Positions 35,688-44,181 are shown, counted from the stretch's first letter. The stretch is DNA of 64,000 nucleotides from Azospirillum agricola (GCF_017876095.1 NZ_JAGINM010000008.1:243991-307990); one strand, 5' to 3'. Notes: generated from the sequence alone by a model not told the origin. Program-made: numbers and translations.

Positions 35688-36848
35688 ATGCCGGATCGAC
35701 AGGGCGGTCCGGCCATGACGACGATCGCCACCGGCCCGGACGATGCCCCGCTGGAGCGCGCGCCGGAAGGCGGCTCCGCCGAACTCGCGCTGGTCGGGCT
35801 GCTGGCCGCAGCCGTCGAGACGGCCGGCTTCGCGACCGCCGCCGCGACGGTCATTCCCCACGCGCTTCCCGCCGCCCTGCTGCTGCATCTGGCGGTCTGC
35901 GGCGGGCTGGCCGTCTGGGTGCGGTCGCGCCTGCGCCGGGGGCTGGACCTGCGGCTGGCCGGGCTGATGCTGGTCACGACGCCCGTTCTGGGGCCGCTGG
36001 GGCCGCTCTTCACGCTGGCGGCCGCCGCGCTGCACGCGCTGTTCCGGCGCTACGCCACCGGCTTCCAGGACTGGTACCTCTCCCTGTTCCCGGAGAGCGA
36101 GGTCGAGCCGGCGCGCGAACTCTACGAGCTGATCGTCTCGGGACGCGAAACCTCGCATCTGGCGGCGGGCGAGTCCTTCACCGACGTCATGTCGGTCGGC
36201 TCGCCGCAGCAGAAGCAGGCGGTCATCGCCCTGGTCGCCCGGCATTTCCGCCCGGCCTTCACGCCGGCTCTCAAGGCCGGGCTGGCCGACGCCGACCCGT
36301 CGGTCCGCGTCCAGGCCGCCACCGCCACGGCGCGGGTCGAGCACGAGTTCAACGAGCGCTGGCTGGCGCTCGACCACGCCGCCCGCTCGCATCCCGACGA
36401 CGCCGGCACCGTCGCGGCGCTGGCCCGGCATCTCGACGACTACGCCTTCTGCGGTCTGCTCGACGCCAACCGCGAGGCGGAAATCCGCGAGAAGGCGCTC
36501 GCCGGCTACCGCCACGGCCTGGGGCTGGCGGCCGACGACGACGATCTGCGGCACGACCTCGGCCGGCTGCTTCTGCGCTGCGGCCTGCCGGCCGAGGCGG
36601 CGGAACGGCTGGAGCCGCTGGCCGGCCGCACGGCCGATCCACGCATCCTGTTCTGGTACGCGGAGAGCCTGTTCCGCCTGGGGCGCTACGCCGACCTGCG
36701 CGCGCTGGCCGAACGCCGCGCCGACCTGCTGGGCGAGGCGGCGGCGCTGCCCGATTCCCTGCGCGACGTCTTCGCCCTGTGGCGCACCGGCCGTCCGGCG
36801 GCCGTCCAACCGGCCATGCCAGGGCCGGCGATGAGCGAGGGGAAATGA
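35688..36848 (+). CDS. pelE: PelE-like membrane TPR protein
   Basis: A 386-residue protein with membrane helices at about 30-110 (ELALVGLLAAAVETAGFATAA and PALLLHLAVCGGLAVWV are parts) followed by a cytoplasmic or periplasmic helical-repeat region with TPR-like units (DPRILFWYAESLFRLGRYADLRALAERR). This matches PelE, an inner-membrane partner of PelD in the synthase complex. The start at 35688 has AGAGGGG seven bases before it; ATG 35715 is an alternative. The last codons overlap pelF by four bases (ATGA). Sequence conservation of PelE is low, so the call leans on architecture and on its position between pelD and pelF. Confidence 0.8.
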   Translation: MPDRQGGPAMTTIATGPDDAPLERAPEGGSAELALVGLLAAAVETAGFATAAATVIPHALPAALLLHLAVCGGLAVWVRSRLRRGLDLRLAGLMLVTTPVLGPLGPLFTLAAAALHALFRRYATGFQDWYLSLFPESEVEPARELYELIVSGRETSHLAAGESFTDVMSVGSPQQKQAVIALVARHFRPAFTPALKAGLADADPSVRVQAATATARVEHEFNERWLALDHAARSHPDDAGTVAALARHLDDYAFCGLLDANREAEIREKALAGYRHGLGLAADDDDLRHDLGRLLLRCGLPAEAAERLEPLAGRTADPRILFWYAESLFRLGRYADLRALAERRADLLGEAAALPDSLRDVFALWRTGRPAAVQPAMPGPAMSEGK

Positions 36849-38419
36849 GCGTTCTGTCCAAGCCCTCCGCCAAACCGTCCGCCAAACCGGCCCTGCCGCC
36901 CGAGGCGCCGGCCGCCCCGCCGGCCGACGTCTGCCTGCTGATGGAGGGCTCCTATCCCTACGTCGCCGGCGGCGTCTCGACCTGGACGCACGACCTGATC
37001 AAGGCGCACGCCGACCTGACCTTCCACGTCGTGGCGCTGGTCGCCGACCGCAGCGCCCGCAAGCTGGCCTATGATCTGCCGCCCAACGTCACCGGCGTGA
37101 CCCATGTCCATCTCCAGGATCCCGCCCCCGGCCGCCGCTGGATGGCGGGAACCGGCCGCTTCCTGGCGGCGCTGGAGGCCCCGCTGCGCCGCCTGCAACA
37201 GGGCGGCGGGCTGGAGGAGGTGGCGGAGATCGTCCGCCTGCTCGATTCCAAGCGGGGCAAGGTGGGGCGGCGCCTGCTGCTGAACTCCGAGGAGTCCTTC
37301 CGCATGGTGGTGCGGATGTGCCGGGCGGCACTGCCCGACGCCTCCTTCCTGGAGTATTTCTGGGGCTCGCGCGCGCTGATGAGCGGGCTGTTCGCCACCC
37401 TGCTGGCGCCGATGCCCCGCTGCAAGGTCTACCACGCCATCTCGACCGGCTACGCCGGGCTGTTCGCCGCCCGCGCCAGGCTGGAGACCGGCCGGCCCGC
37501 CCTGCTGACCGAGCACGGCATCTACACCAACGAGCGCCGCATCGAGATCCTGATGGCCGAATGGCTGTTCGAGGGGGCCGACACCTCGCTGGCGCTCGAC
37601 AGGAAGAAGCGCGACCTGCGCGACCTCTGGCTCGACACCTTCGCCAGCTACTCCAAGGCCTGCTACGACGCCTGCGACCGGATCTTCACCCTCTACGGCG
37701 GCAACCAGGAGTTCCAGCGCCGCCAGGGCGCCGACCCCGCCAAGCTCACGGTGGTGCCCAACGGCATCGACCACGCCGGCTATTCCACGGTGGCGCGCGA
37801 CACGTCCGACCGGCCGCCGACCATCGCGCTGATCGGCCGTGTCGTGCCGATCAAGGACGTGAAGACCTACATCCGCGCCGCCGGCATCCTGCGCGAGGAC
37901 ATCCCCGACCTGAAGGCGATGATCCTCGGCCCGCTGGAGGAGGATCCCGGCTATGTCGAGGAATGCCGGACCATCGTCCGGCATCTCGGGCTGGAGGACA
38001 CGGTGATCTTCGCCGGCCGGGTCAGGCTGACCGACTGGCTGGGCCGGATCGACGCCATCGCGCTGACCAGCGTCAGCGAGGCGCAGCCGCTGGTCATCCT
38101 GGAGGCCGGGGCGTCGGGCGTGCCGACGGTGGCGACCGACGTCGGCTCCTGCTCCGAACTGCTGCTCGGCCGGCCGGACGAGGTGCCGCCGCTCGGGCCG
38201 GGCGGGGCGGTCACGCCGCTGGCCAGCCCGCTGGAGACGGCGCGGGAACTGCGCGCCCTGCTGCTCGACCGGCCCTGGCGGGAGCGCTGCGGCGAGGCCA
38301 TCGCCCGGCGCGTCGCCCGCTACTACGACAAGGTCGAGATCGACCGCATCTACCGAGCCATCTACGACGAGCACATCGCCATGCCCGACCGGCCTACCCT
38401 GTTTGACCCGTTACAATAG
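36845..38419 (+). CDS. pelF: Pel glycosyltransferase PelF
   Basis: A 524-residue cytoplasmic family-4 glycosyltransferase that polymerises Pel from a UDP-sugar. After a 25-residue Lys/Pro/Ala-rich lead, the first Rossmann domain begins VCLLMEGSYPYVAGGVSTWTH, the PelF hallmark. The second contains VPNGIDHAGY, ALIGRVVPIKDVKTYIRAA and the GT4 catalytic motif E-x7-E in SEAQPLVILEAG (E412, E420). It starts inside the pelE stop. The C-terminus ends FDPLQ-stop exactly where the sequence turns AT-rich, so the last residues may have been altered by the element inserted behind it. PelG, its membrane partner, does not follow. Confidence 0.93.
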   Translation: MSVLSKPSAKPSAKPALPPEAPAAPPADVCLLMEGSYPYVAGGVSTWTHDLIKAHADLTFHVVALVADRSARKLAYDLPPNVTGVTHVHLQDPAPGRRWMAGTGRFLAALEAPLRRLQQGGGLEEVAEIVRLLDSKRGKVGRRLLLNSEESFRMVVRMCRAALPDASFLEYFWGSRALMSGLFATLLAPMPRCKVYHAISTGYAGLFAARARLETGRPALLTEHGIYTNERRIEILMAEWLFEGADTSLALDRKKRDLRDLWLDTFASYSKACYDACDRIFTLYGGNQEFQRRQGADPAKLTVVPNGIDHAGYSTVARDTSDRPPTIALIGRVVPIKDVKTYIRAAGILREDIPDLKAMILGPLEEDPGYVEECRTIVRHLGLEDTVIFAGRVRLTDWLGRIDAIALTSVSEAQPLVILEAGASGVPTVATDVGSCSELLLGRPDEVPPLGPGGAVTPLASPLETARELRALLLDRPWRERCGEAIARRVARYYDKVEIDRIYRAIYDEHIAMPDRPTLFDPLQ

Positions 38420-38546
38420 ATGGCACCACTTCTGAAATATCAGTTATATATCATGCTATTATGGGATGGAGGCGGTCTCCATCTGCAAAAATATGCTATA
38501 TCGTGCATCTTTCGGGTAACAATTGGGTAACGTGCTTGGCGCGATA
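38420..38546. other. Candidate left attachment region
   Basis: An AT-rich, gene-free stretch between the pelF stop and the first phage gene. It contains two direct copies of GGGTAAC (38514-38520 and 38525-38531) separated by AATT, and two similar ATATxxTGCTAT-like words. These could be integrase arm sites. No tRNA gene is present. Without the right junction the core cannot be identified. Confidence 0.4.
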
Positions 38547-39371
38547 TCACAGTTTGCGCGGTGGCTTCGTCGGATAAGTGCGTTTGTGCTTGCCAATAGT
38601 GCGGACGTAGGCATCATCAGGCGCCTTGATGTGATCGATAAGGCGCTCCATTGCGGCCCTGCTTATTTCGGGCTCAACCTTTCCGGTGAATGTCCAGATG
38701 CTTGACGCTTCGTTAGGTGAGGTTTTTGCAACAGGCTCGGCGTCGCTGGTCGATTCCTCGGTGGCGCCGTAGTCATCAAGCAGTTTAACCCATCGTGTAG
38801 CGCAGAAACCCAAGGACATCGATGAGATGCTAATTATTGACTTTGGCGCATAATAATCATACTGCCTTTCACTTATATTTTTCTCCCCATATGTTAGAAG
38901 AGGATCTAGAACTCCAGCGTCTTCGTGCGCTTGCGTAACGTATCGAAAGGCGATCTCAAACATATTCGTGCAGATATTTATGCTTCCTAGAAGCTCCCAT
39001 CCAGCGTAATCAATAGCTTCTGTTCTTCGTCTTATCTCCCGATCAATGTGTAGATCAAAGACTCTGGCGAAATATTGACCTGCGGTTGATTTTTCAGTAT
39101 TGAGCCCATCATCGCCCTCTTCAGATTGATCGGCAGAAGGAAGGTTGTAGTATTTTTCAGCCACGCGTGTTGCGTCATTAACTTTGTCTGCGCAAAGGCA
39201 TGCGAAAATAAGCTTCACGAATTGGTTCGTAGTAATTTTCGCAATCCTACTGCCGGAGCTTTTTGGAAGCACCTCATCATCAATAAGTCTTCGCGCTATG
39301 GCCTTTGCTCTAGCGTTCGGAACCTTAAAAATATCCGTCATTTCTTGCACGGCTTCTTGTACCGATATCAT
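38547..39371 (-). CDS. Phage hypothetical protein, possible lysogeny regulator
   Basis: A 274-residue soluble protein of unknown family, the only leftward gene of the phage in this window. The first 70 residues (VQEAVQEMTDIFKVPNARAKAIARRLIDD, then SGSRIAKITTNQFVKLIFACL) look like two short helical units that could bind DNA. The middle is acidic and helical, and the tail is Lys/Arg/Pro rich (HKRTYPTKPPRKL). Its divergent position before the early operon is where a repressor gene usually lies, but I see no clear helix-turn-helix. GC content is about 45%, far below its neighbours. ATG 39371 has GAGGG five bases upstream. Confidence 0.65.
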   Translation of the reverse strand: MISVQEAVQEMTDIFKVPNARAKAIARRLIDDEVLPKSSGSRIAKITTNQFVKLIFACLCADKVNDATRVAEKYYNLPSADQSEEGDDGLNTEKSTAGQYFARVFDLHIDREIRRRTEAIDYAGWELLGSINICTNMFEIAFRYVTQAHEDAGVLDPLLTYGEKNISERQYDYYAPKSIISISSMSLGFCATRWVKLLDDYGATEESTSDAEPVAKTSPNEASSIWTFTGKVEPEISRAAMERLIDHIKAPDDAYVRTIGKHKRTYPTKPPRKL

Positions 39372-39770
39372 GTTTCCCTCACCTCGGACACGATCCCGCA
39401 CGGGAGCGAACGCAATCGCACAAGAAGGAACATACTCTGGTTTTCGTAAAACGGAAACCGGAAACTGCTTGCCACGACCGAAAAGGCGGCGCTATGTTCG
39501 TGGCATGAGGGAACATGAAGGCAACGATAGGCCCAGAGAGGCGCGAGAGGGGAGAAGGGGCAACCCAACAGAACTTTCTGCCACTTAATAAAACACACAA
39601 TAGGATTGCACTGTTGACAGGGTGAGTGGGCTCCCATGGTGTGATAGGCCGCCCTCAAGCACTAAGCCTAGTAAGATGGAACTTTCCTTCCCTTGCCGGT
39701 CCCGCTGATGGCAGGTATCTGTTTGCAAGGGAACGCACCGACACTTAGCGAAACTTTTGCGAGGGTTCTC
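39372..39770. promoter_or_regulatory. Divergent early control region of the prophage
   Basis: This 399-bp gene-free region separates the leftward and rightward early genes and should hold both early promoters and operators. A TTGACA box at 39614-39619 points right, but no good -10 box lies 17 bases on; TGATAG begins about 23 bases after it. A near-palindrome at 39439-39459 is listed separately. Confidence 0.55.
39439..39459. promoter_or_regulatory. 21-bp near-palindrome, candidate phage operator
   Basis: The 21 bases read GGTTT-CG-T on one side and A-CG-AAACC on the other, with mismatches only at one arm position and the centre. It lies about 70 bp ahead of the leftward gene start. A second GGAAAC follows at once. 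It has the size and symmetry of a repressor or excisionase site. Confidence 0.4.
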
Positions 39771-40022
39771 ATGTCCAAGAACGTGAAGGCCAGCACTGAA
39801 AGCCTTCGGATTATCCGCTTCCCTGAAGTCAAGAGCCGGATTGGATACTGCCAGTACCATCTTCGGAGGCTGGAGGCGAAAGGTGAGTTTCCGCGCCGGG
39901 TTAAGATCGGAGCGCGATCTGTCGGCTGGGTGGAGTCAGAGATTGATGAGTGGATCGCTACGAGAGTCGCCAAGCGTAGCGAGGCCGGACTGGTAGGAGG
40001 TAGCATCAATGTCGCTGCATAA
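39771..40022 (+). CDS. AlpA-like helix-turn-helix regulator / excisionase
   Basis: An 83-residue DNA-binding protein of the AlpA/MerR-like excisionase group. It reads IIRFPEVKSRIGYCQYHLRRLEAKGEFPRRVKIGARSVGWVESEIDEWI, in which the helix-turn-helix, wing (RVKIGARSVGW) and helix ending in EIDEWI are diagnostic. Such proteins activate or assist excision and early transcription in prophages and islands. It is the first rightward gene. A large imperfect hairpin follows its stop codon. Confidence 0.88.
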   Translation: MSKNVKASTESLRIIRFPEVKSRIGYCQYHLRRLEAKGEFPRRVKIGARSVGWVESEIDEWIATRVAKRSEAGLVGGSINVAA

Positions 40023-40078
40023 GCGTCGTGATGGTGGAGCCAACGCGCCAACGTTGATCTGCTCCACCACCGACGCTG
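40023..40078. terminator. Long imperfect hairpin after the AlpA-like gene
   Basis: GGTGGAGC (40034-40041) pairs with GCTCCACC (40062-40069), and outside it AGCGTC (40023-40028) pairs with GACGCT (40073-40078), making a two-part stem around a 20-base loop. There is no T-run. It may be a leaky transcript end or a regulatory fold before the antirepressor gene. Confidence 0.5.
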
Positions 40079-40143
40079 AGACCGCCGCGCCAACGGCAGC
40101 CTAAGCAAAGCCCACACCCAAACTCCCCTCAGGAGATTAAAGC

Positions 40144-41133
40144 ATGAGCACCCCCAATATGGCGGGGAAGCCCCCACGCGTCCATACCTCAACCGGACTG
40201 GATTCGGAACATAGTGGCAACATTATGGCGGTCCCGGAGCGGTTTCAGGAAATCGCTTCCCTCTGCGTCGCTACCGAAGAATACATCGGCGGCGTGCTCC
40301 AGCTCTGCGTTGCCGATCACCGAACCCTGCATGCCGGCCTGAAGGTCGGTCGCGACCACACGAACTGGGTCAAGGGTCGCATCAAAGAGTGCGGACTGGT
40401 GGAAGGGAAGGACTACGAGATTGGTTCGCCAGATCGGGCGAACCAAACTGGGCAAGGTGGCGACCGCCGGTCCAAGGCTTACCGCCTGTCTCTCCACGCG
40501 GCGAAGCAGATCGCCATGATGGAAGGTGGCGAAGTCGGCAAGCTGGTCCGCAGCTACTTCATCTGGGTGGAGGAGAACACCCACCGGATCGTGGACGCGG
40601 CCCGGCAGGTTGTCCGACGCCGCGAGCGTACCGCCCGCTCCCGCCTCACCGGCCCGATGCTGCGCGAACTGACCAGCTTTCCGGAACGCATGATGGCGGC
40701 GTTCCCTTCGATGACCGAGGCCGACAGGCGGACCGCCTTCAACCGGCTGAGCGGCGCCTTGCTGGGAGAGCCCCTGCTCCCGGTCCATGAGGCAGCGCCT
40801 TGTGTGATCGAGCAGCCCCCGGCACTCCCGCCGACTGACCACCCGAAGGAACTCGGCCCGACGGAGATCGGCGTCGAGATCGGGCTCCGCACCGGCCAGT
40901 CGGCCCTGTCCGGCCGGGCGGTCAACGCTCTCCTGAAACAGCAAGGCTTCCAGACGAAGGGCGCCACGACGACAACGCCCTGGCACTCGACGGCCAAGGG
41001 TGAGCCCTTCGCGAAGTGGGAGACGGCGGAAAAGGCTGGCGAGCACGGCGGCACGGTCAACGTGCTCCGGTGGAGGTATGGCATCGTGGACGAACTGCTG
41101 TCCGCGATGAACGTCACTCAAGGGGAGGGCTAA
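40144..41133 (+). CDS. AntA/AntB-type phage antirepressor
   Basis: A 329-residue protein. Residues about 40-140 are an AntA/AntB domain: ALCVADHRTLHAGLKVG-like start, then DHTNWVKGRIKECGLVEGKDYE and YRLSLHAAKQIAMMEGGEVGKLVRSYFIWVEE. Antirepressors of this type bind the phage repressor and promote lytic growth. The C-terminal half (about 220-320) contains TEIGVEIGLRTGQSALSGRAVNALLKQQGFQ, which resembles a helix-turn-helix or replication-type module found in other phage antirepressors. The ribosome site AGGAGATTAAAGC lies before ATG 40144. Five bases after its stop the chain of overlapping genes begins. Confidence 0.85.
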   Translation: MSTPNMAGKPPRVHTSTGLDSEHSGNIMAVPERFQEIASLCVATEEYIGGVLQLCVADHRTLHAGLKVGRDHTNWVKGRIKECGLVEGKDYEIGSPDRANQTGQGGDRRSKAYRLSLHAAKQIAMMEGGEVGKLVRSYFIWVEENTHRIVDAARQVVRRRERTARSRLTGPMLRELTSFPERMMAAFPSMTEADRRTAFNRLSGALLGEPLLPVHEAAPCVIEQPPALPPTDHPKELGPTEIGVEIGLRTGQSALSGRAVNALLKQQGFQTKGATTTTPWHSTAKGEPFAKWETAEKAGEHGGTVNVLRWRYGIVDELLSAMNVTQGEG

Positions 41134-41137
41134 AACC

Positions 41138-41410
41138 ATGGCCGCTCCCGTCACCCATTTCACCACCACCCGCTATCGGTGCCCGACCTGTCGCAAGACC
41201 GGCTCCAGTCGGATCGAGATGCAGCGGCACGCCGACAATTGCGCCCACGCGCCCGAGTCGCGCGCCTGTATCACCTGTGCTTTCAACGAGCCACAGCGCG
41301 TCCAGGTCGCTCCCAACGCCTTCCGCACCGTGTTCGTATGCGACCGCGGCGCCCTGCCGGCTGACAAGCGCCTCGTCCTGCACTGCTCGGTGTGGGAGGC
41401 CGCCCGATGA
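41138..41410 (+). CDS. Small zinc-finger-like phage protein
   Basis: A 90-residue protein with a likely metal site: RCPTCRKTG, then MQRHADNCAHAP and ACITCAFNE give a CxxC, HxxxC and CxxC arrangement. This suggests one zinc ribbon or two small treble clefs. The family is not recognised. The C-terminal 30 residues are a beta pair ending in SVWEAAR. It is the first of twelve genes that overlap end to start. It could bind DNA or RNA polymerase, but nothing decides between these. Confidence 0.7.
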   Translation: MAAPVTHFTTTRYRCPTCRKTGSSRIEMQRHADNCAHAPESRACITCAFNEPQRVQVAPNAFRTVFVCDRGALPADKRLVLHCSVWEAAR

Positions 41411-42216
41411 ACGTCTCTCCCATGTCCGGCCCTCGGACACTGGTTTCCCGCTCCGCTGGAGTTCTGAACCTGCCGGGGCGCGATAGTGCCACGCTGCGCG
41501 CCTTCATCCCGGGCATTCCGACGGGCGGCCTGTGCGTCCCGACGGTCGACTACCTGAACATGCTGTCCGGGGGCAAGTTGTCCCCGGAAGAGCTTGGCCG
41601 TCTCGTCAAGGAACTGCATGCCGAATATCGCAAGATGGGCGTGCCTCCGATCCACACGCAGTTCATCATAACCGATGAACTCGGGTGCATCCCCACGCTG
41701 TCCACCGATTTCATGGTCGCCAATCTGGAGGCGCTGGACGTCCCCGGCTGCGACACGGTGGCGGAGCACATCGGCATCATCTTGGACGAGATGGCCTGTG
41801 ATGAGCTGGGTGAGGACGGCAAGGGTGGAGATATCGCCACATTCGAGAGCCTGACCCGCCTTCACCGCTGCGCCGGCAGCCCGCGCGGACGGGCGCCCGG
41901 TCACTGGCACCACATCCGGGGGAAAGTCCTCTCGGATGCCGTCACCAAGAAGCAGCGCAAGGGTGTCTGGAAGACGGAGGATGGCGAGTGGCGGGCATCC
42001 CATGAGGTTGCTCTCGATTATGCGCAATGGCTGTTCCCGGACTTCCACGTCTGGACCATCCGCCTGCTGATGGACAACCCGGTGACACGATGCCGGCTTA
42101 ATGGGGCACTCCAAAGCATCTTCGGCTTCACGTTCACACCCGTTGAACCTGCCGCCCCCGCTCCGGAACCACATCTCCGACTCGTGCACGACGCCGACCA
42201 GGGAGAGCCCGCATGA
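41407..42216 (+). CDS. KilA-N-like phage regulatory protein
   Basis: A 269-residue protein coupled by ATGA overlap on both sides. The C-terminal half carries a KilA-N-like DNA-binding segment: FESLTRLHRCAG, HWHHIRGKVLSDAV and WRASHEVALDYAQWLFPDFHVWTIRLLMD, the last being the typical end of the KilA-N fold. The N-terminal half (PTVDYLNMLSGGKLSPEELGRLVKEL) is not recognised. KilA-N proteins in phages modulate early transcription or act as antirepressors; with the AntA/AntB gene upstream this makes two such proteins in 2 kb. Confidence 0.75.
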   Translation: MNVSPMSGPRTLVSRSAGVLNLPGRDSATLRAFIPGIPTGGLCVPTVDYLNMLSGGKLSPEELGRLVKELHAEYRKMGVPPIHTQFIITDELGCIPTLSTDFMVANLEALDVPGCDTVAEHIGIILDEMACDELGEDGKGGDIATFESLTRLHRCAGSPRGRAPGHWHHIRGKVLSDAVTKKQRKGVWKTEDGEWRASHEVALDYAQWLFPDFHVWTIRLLMDNPVTRCRLNGALQSIFGFTFTPVEPAAPAPEPHLRLVHDADQGEPA

Positions 42217-42416
42217 GCCCCGAACTCCTGCCTTGGCTCGCTGGTGGCGCCGGCTTCTTCGTCGGCATGCTGGTCATTGCCGCCATCCGCGCCCCGTCCG
42301 CAGCCGCCGTTGAGCGCCAGCGAACGGCTTGGAAGCTGATCGACGCCATGGACGACCTTGCCGACGAGATGAAGGCCCTCCGCGCCGAAATCCAGAAGAA
42401 CGGGGGCGGCAAATGA
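42213..42416 (+). CDS. Small single-pass membrane protein of the phage
   Basis: A 67-residue protein with one N-terminal membrane helix (LLPWLAGGAGFFVGMLVIAAI) and a cytoplasmic amphipathic helix with charged residues (DAMDDLADEMKALRAEIQK). It overlaps both neighbours by four bases. It is of unknown function; small anchored proteins in early phage operons often exclude other phages or bind host proteins. Confidence 0.75.
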   Translation: MSPELLPWLAGGAGFFVGMLVIAAIRAPSAAAVERQRTAWKLIDAMDDLADEMKALRAEIQKNGGGK

Positions 42417-43291
42417 CCACCCTGTTCCCCGTCATCAGCATGACCATGAAGGGGCTGAAGCCCTCTCCCAACCTGGGGGAACGGCCTGAATTCCTGTGGA
42501 TGCCTATCGAATGGCTGTATGTGGACTGGCTGTATCAGCGGGCCATGAGCAGCGCCAAATCCCGCCGGCTGGTCAGGAAGATCACCGAAGAGTTCTGGTG
42601 GCCGAAGTTCACGCCGATCACCGTCACCCCCCTGGATTGGGAGGCTGGTAAGTTCGCCGTGGTCGACGGCCAGCACCGGGCCGCCGCAGCGATCCTCCAC
42701 CCGTCGGTGGCGGAGGTCCCCGCTTGGGTGATCGACGCTCCTGACGTTCGGGCGCAGGCCGCCGCTTTCGTCGGGATCAACGGCGACCGCAACGGCATGA
42801 CGACGATGCAACTGTTCAAGGCGCAACTGGCCGCCGAGGAAGGCGACGCCGTCCAGGTCAAGGCCCTGTGCGAGCGGGCCGGCGTCACCATCGCCTTCCA
42901 CCTGTCAAACGGCAGCCGAGAGCTTCCGCCCCGGACGACGATGGCCGTCTCCACGATCCGCAAGCTCATCGCCAAGCACGGGGAGGGTCCTGTCCACAAG
43001 GCCCTCTCGACGCTGGCGGAAGCCTACGTCGACGCGCCGAACCAACTCCGGGGACAGATCATCCAGGCGATGACGACCCTGTTCGTGGAGCACGGCGACC
43101 GGATCGACCGGGAGCGGCTTGTCGCTGCCATCGCGCCGAAGGATTGCGAGGATCTTCTCGACGCGGCCCGGCAGGTCAAGCGGCTGGAGGGCGGCACCAC
43201 CGACGCCGGCATGGTCCGCGCGCTGATGGCTGCTTATGACCACGGACTCACCCCTGGGAAGCGGCTCCGGCCGGTTGCGAGGGCGGCATGA
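42413..43291 (+). CDS. ParB/Srx-fold protein (DUF6551-like)
   Basis: A 292-residue protein with a ParB-like N-terminal domain: LYVDWLYQRAMSSAK, then TPLDWEAGKFAVVDGQHRAAAAI, where DGQHR is the nucleotide-binding and hydrolysis motif of the ParB/sulfiredoxin fold. The C-terminal helical part (about 150-290) has no recognised motif. In phages such proteins occur in replication modules, and their exact job is unknown. It overlaps both neighbours by four bases. Confidence 0.8.
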   Translation: MTTLFPVISMTMKGLKPSPNLGERPEFLWMPIEWLYVDWLYQRAMSSAKSRRLVRKITEEFWWPKFTPITVTPLDWEAGKFAVVDGQHRAAAAILHPSVAEVPAWVIDAPDVRAQAAAFVGINGDRNGMTTMQLFKAQLAAEEGDAVQVKALCERAGVTIAFHLSNGSRELPPRTTMAVSTIRKLIAKHGEGPVHKALSTLAEAYVDAPNQLRGQIIQAMTTLFVEHGDRIDRERLVAAIAPKDCEDLLDAARQVKRLEGGTTDAGMVRALMAAYDHGLTPGKRLRPVARAA

Positions 43292-44181
43292 GCGCGTCCT
43301 CCATCACCGACTTGCGGGCGGAATGGGAAGCCGCGCAAGCCGACTTCAACCGTCTCTGGGCCGCAGCGGATCAACGGTACGGCGAGGTCGCCGACTCGAT
43401 CCCGCTCCCCGGCATCGTCTACGGTCGGCGCGGCTGGTGCATCACCAGCGAGCGCGAAATCGACGACGCCTGGCGCCTGTCATCGGCCACCAAGACCCGG
43501 CTGAAGGCGCGCCTCCAGAGGCAACTCGACCAGCGCGACAAGGCTCTCGACGCCGCCGGCCTGACCGAATTGGTCGACCAGCGCGACGCCGCCGCGAAGG
43601 CGATGGACCGGGCTGCGGCAGCCATGGCGGCCGACCGGAGCGGAACGGCTGTTTCCCTGCACGCCAAGCTCTCCGTCGTGAAGCAGATGATGGCGGAGGG
43701 CTCGGACCTGAGCGGGGTGGACAGGGATGTCCTTCTCTCGGCCTGCGCCGACGCGGACGCCATGCTCGCCACGCATCAGGAACTCCTGCGCCTGTCCGCG
43801 CTGATGGGCTTCGGCCCCGGTGCGTCCGCGGGTCCGTCTGCCGACGAGGTGGCGCTCCTGCTGAGCCTGGAGCGCCAGCACCACGCCCTCGACCAGGAGT
43901 ATGAGGCGATCCCGGACAGCGAGCCGGACGCGGTGTGGCAGCCGGTCTACCAGCGGCTCTCGGATCTCGAAGTCCGCATCGCCGACACGCCCATCACGAC
44001 CATGGCCGGGGCGCTGGTCAAGCTGCGGTTGGCGCGCGGCCCTGTCGGCACGGGCGATGGTGAGGTGCCGACGCACTGCATGGAGAGCGCCTGCGCCACG
44101 CTGGAGGCCGTTGCGGTGTCCGCCGGCTACGTTCCGCCGTGGCCCGGCAGGTCGACCGTAGCGGCAGGAGGTGCGGCATGA
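43288..44181 (+). CDS. Phage hypothetical protein
   Basis: A 297-residue, mostly helical soluble protein that I do not recognise. The first 120 residues are charged helices (RLKARLQRQLDQRDKALD) that could form a coiled coil. The second half is acidic. There is no metal site or nucleotide motif. It is coupled to the ParB-like and MT-A70 genes by four-base overlaps, so it should act in the same early module. Confidence 0.75.
   Translation: MSASSITDLRAEWEAAQADFNRLWAAADQRYGEVADSIPLPGIVYGRRGWCITSEREIDDAWRLSSATKTRLKARLQRQLDQRDKALDAAGLTELVDQRDAAAKAMDRAAAAMAADRSGTAVSLHAKLSVVKQMMAEGSDLSGVDRDVLLSACADADAMLATHQELLRLSALMGFGPGASAGPSADEVALLLSLERQHHALDQEYEAIPDSEPDAVWQPVYQRLSDLEVRIADTPITTMAGALVKLRLARGPVGTGDGEVPTHCMESACATLEAVAVSAGYVPPWPGRSTVAAGGAA

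Noticed and set aside
38420..38530. A 36-codon frame whose ATG directly follows the pelF stop, possible pelG start
   Set aside because: Its translation does not resemble the PelG N-terminus and it is AT-rich; it more likely belongs to the attachment region.
38420..38600. tRNA gene as integration target
   Set aside because: No cloverleaf or T-loop consensus is visible near the left prophage border.
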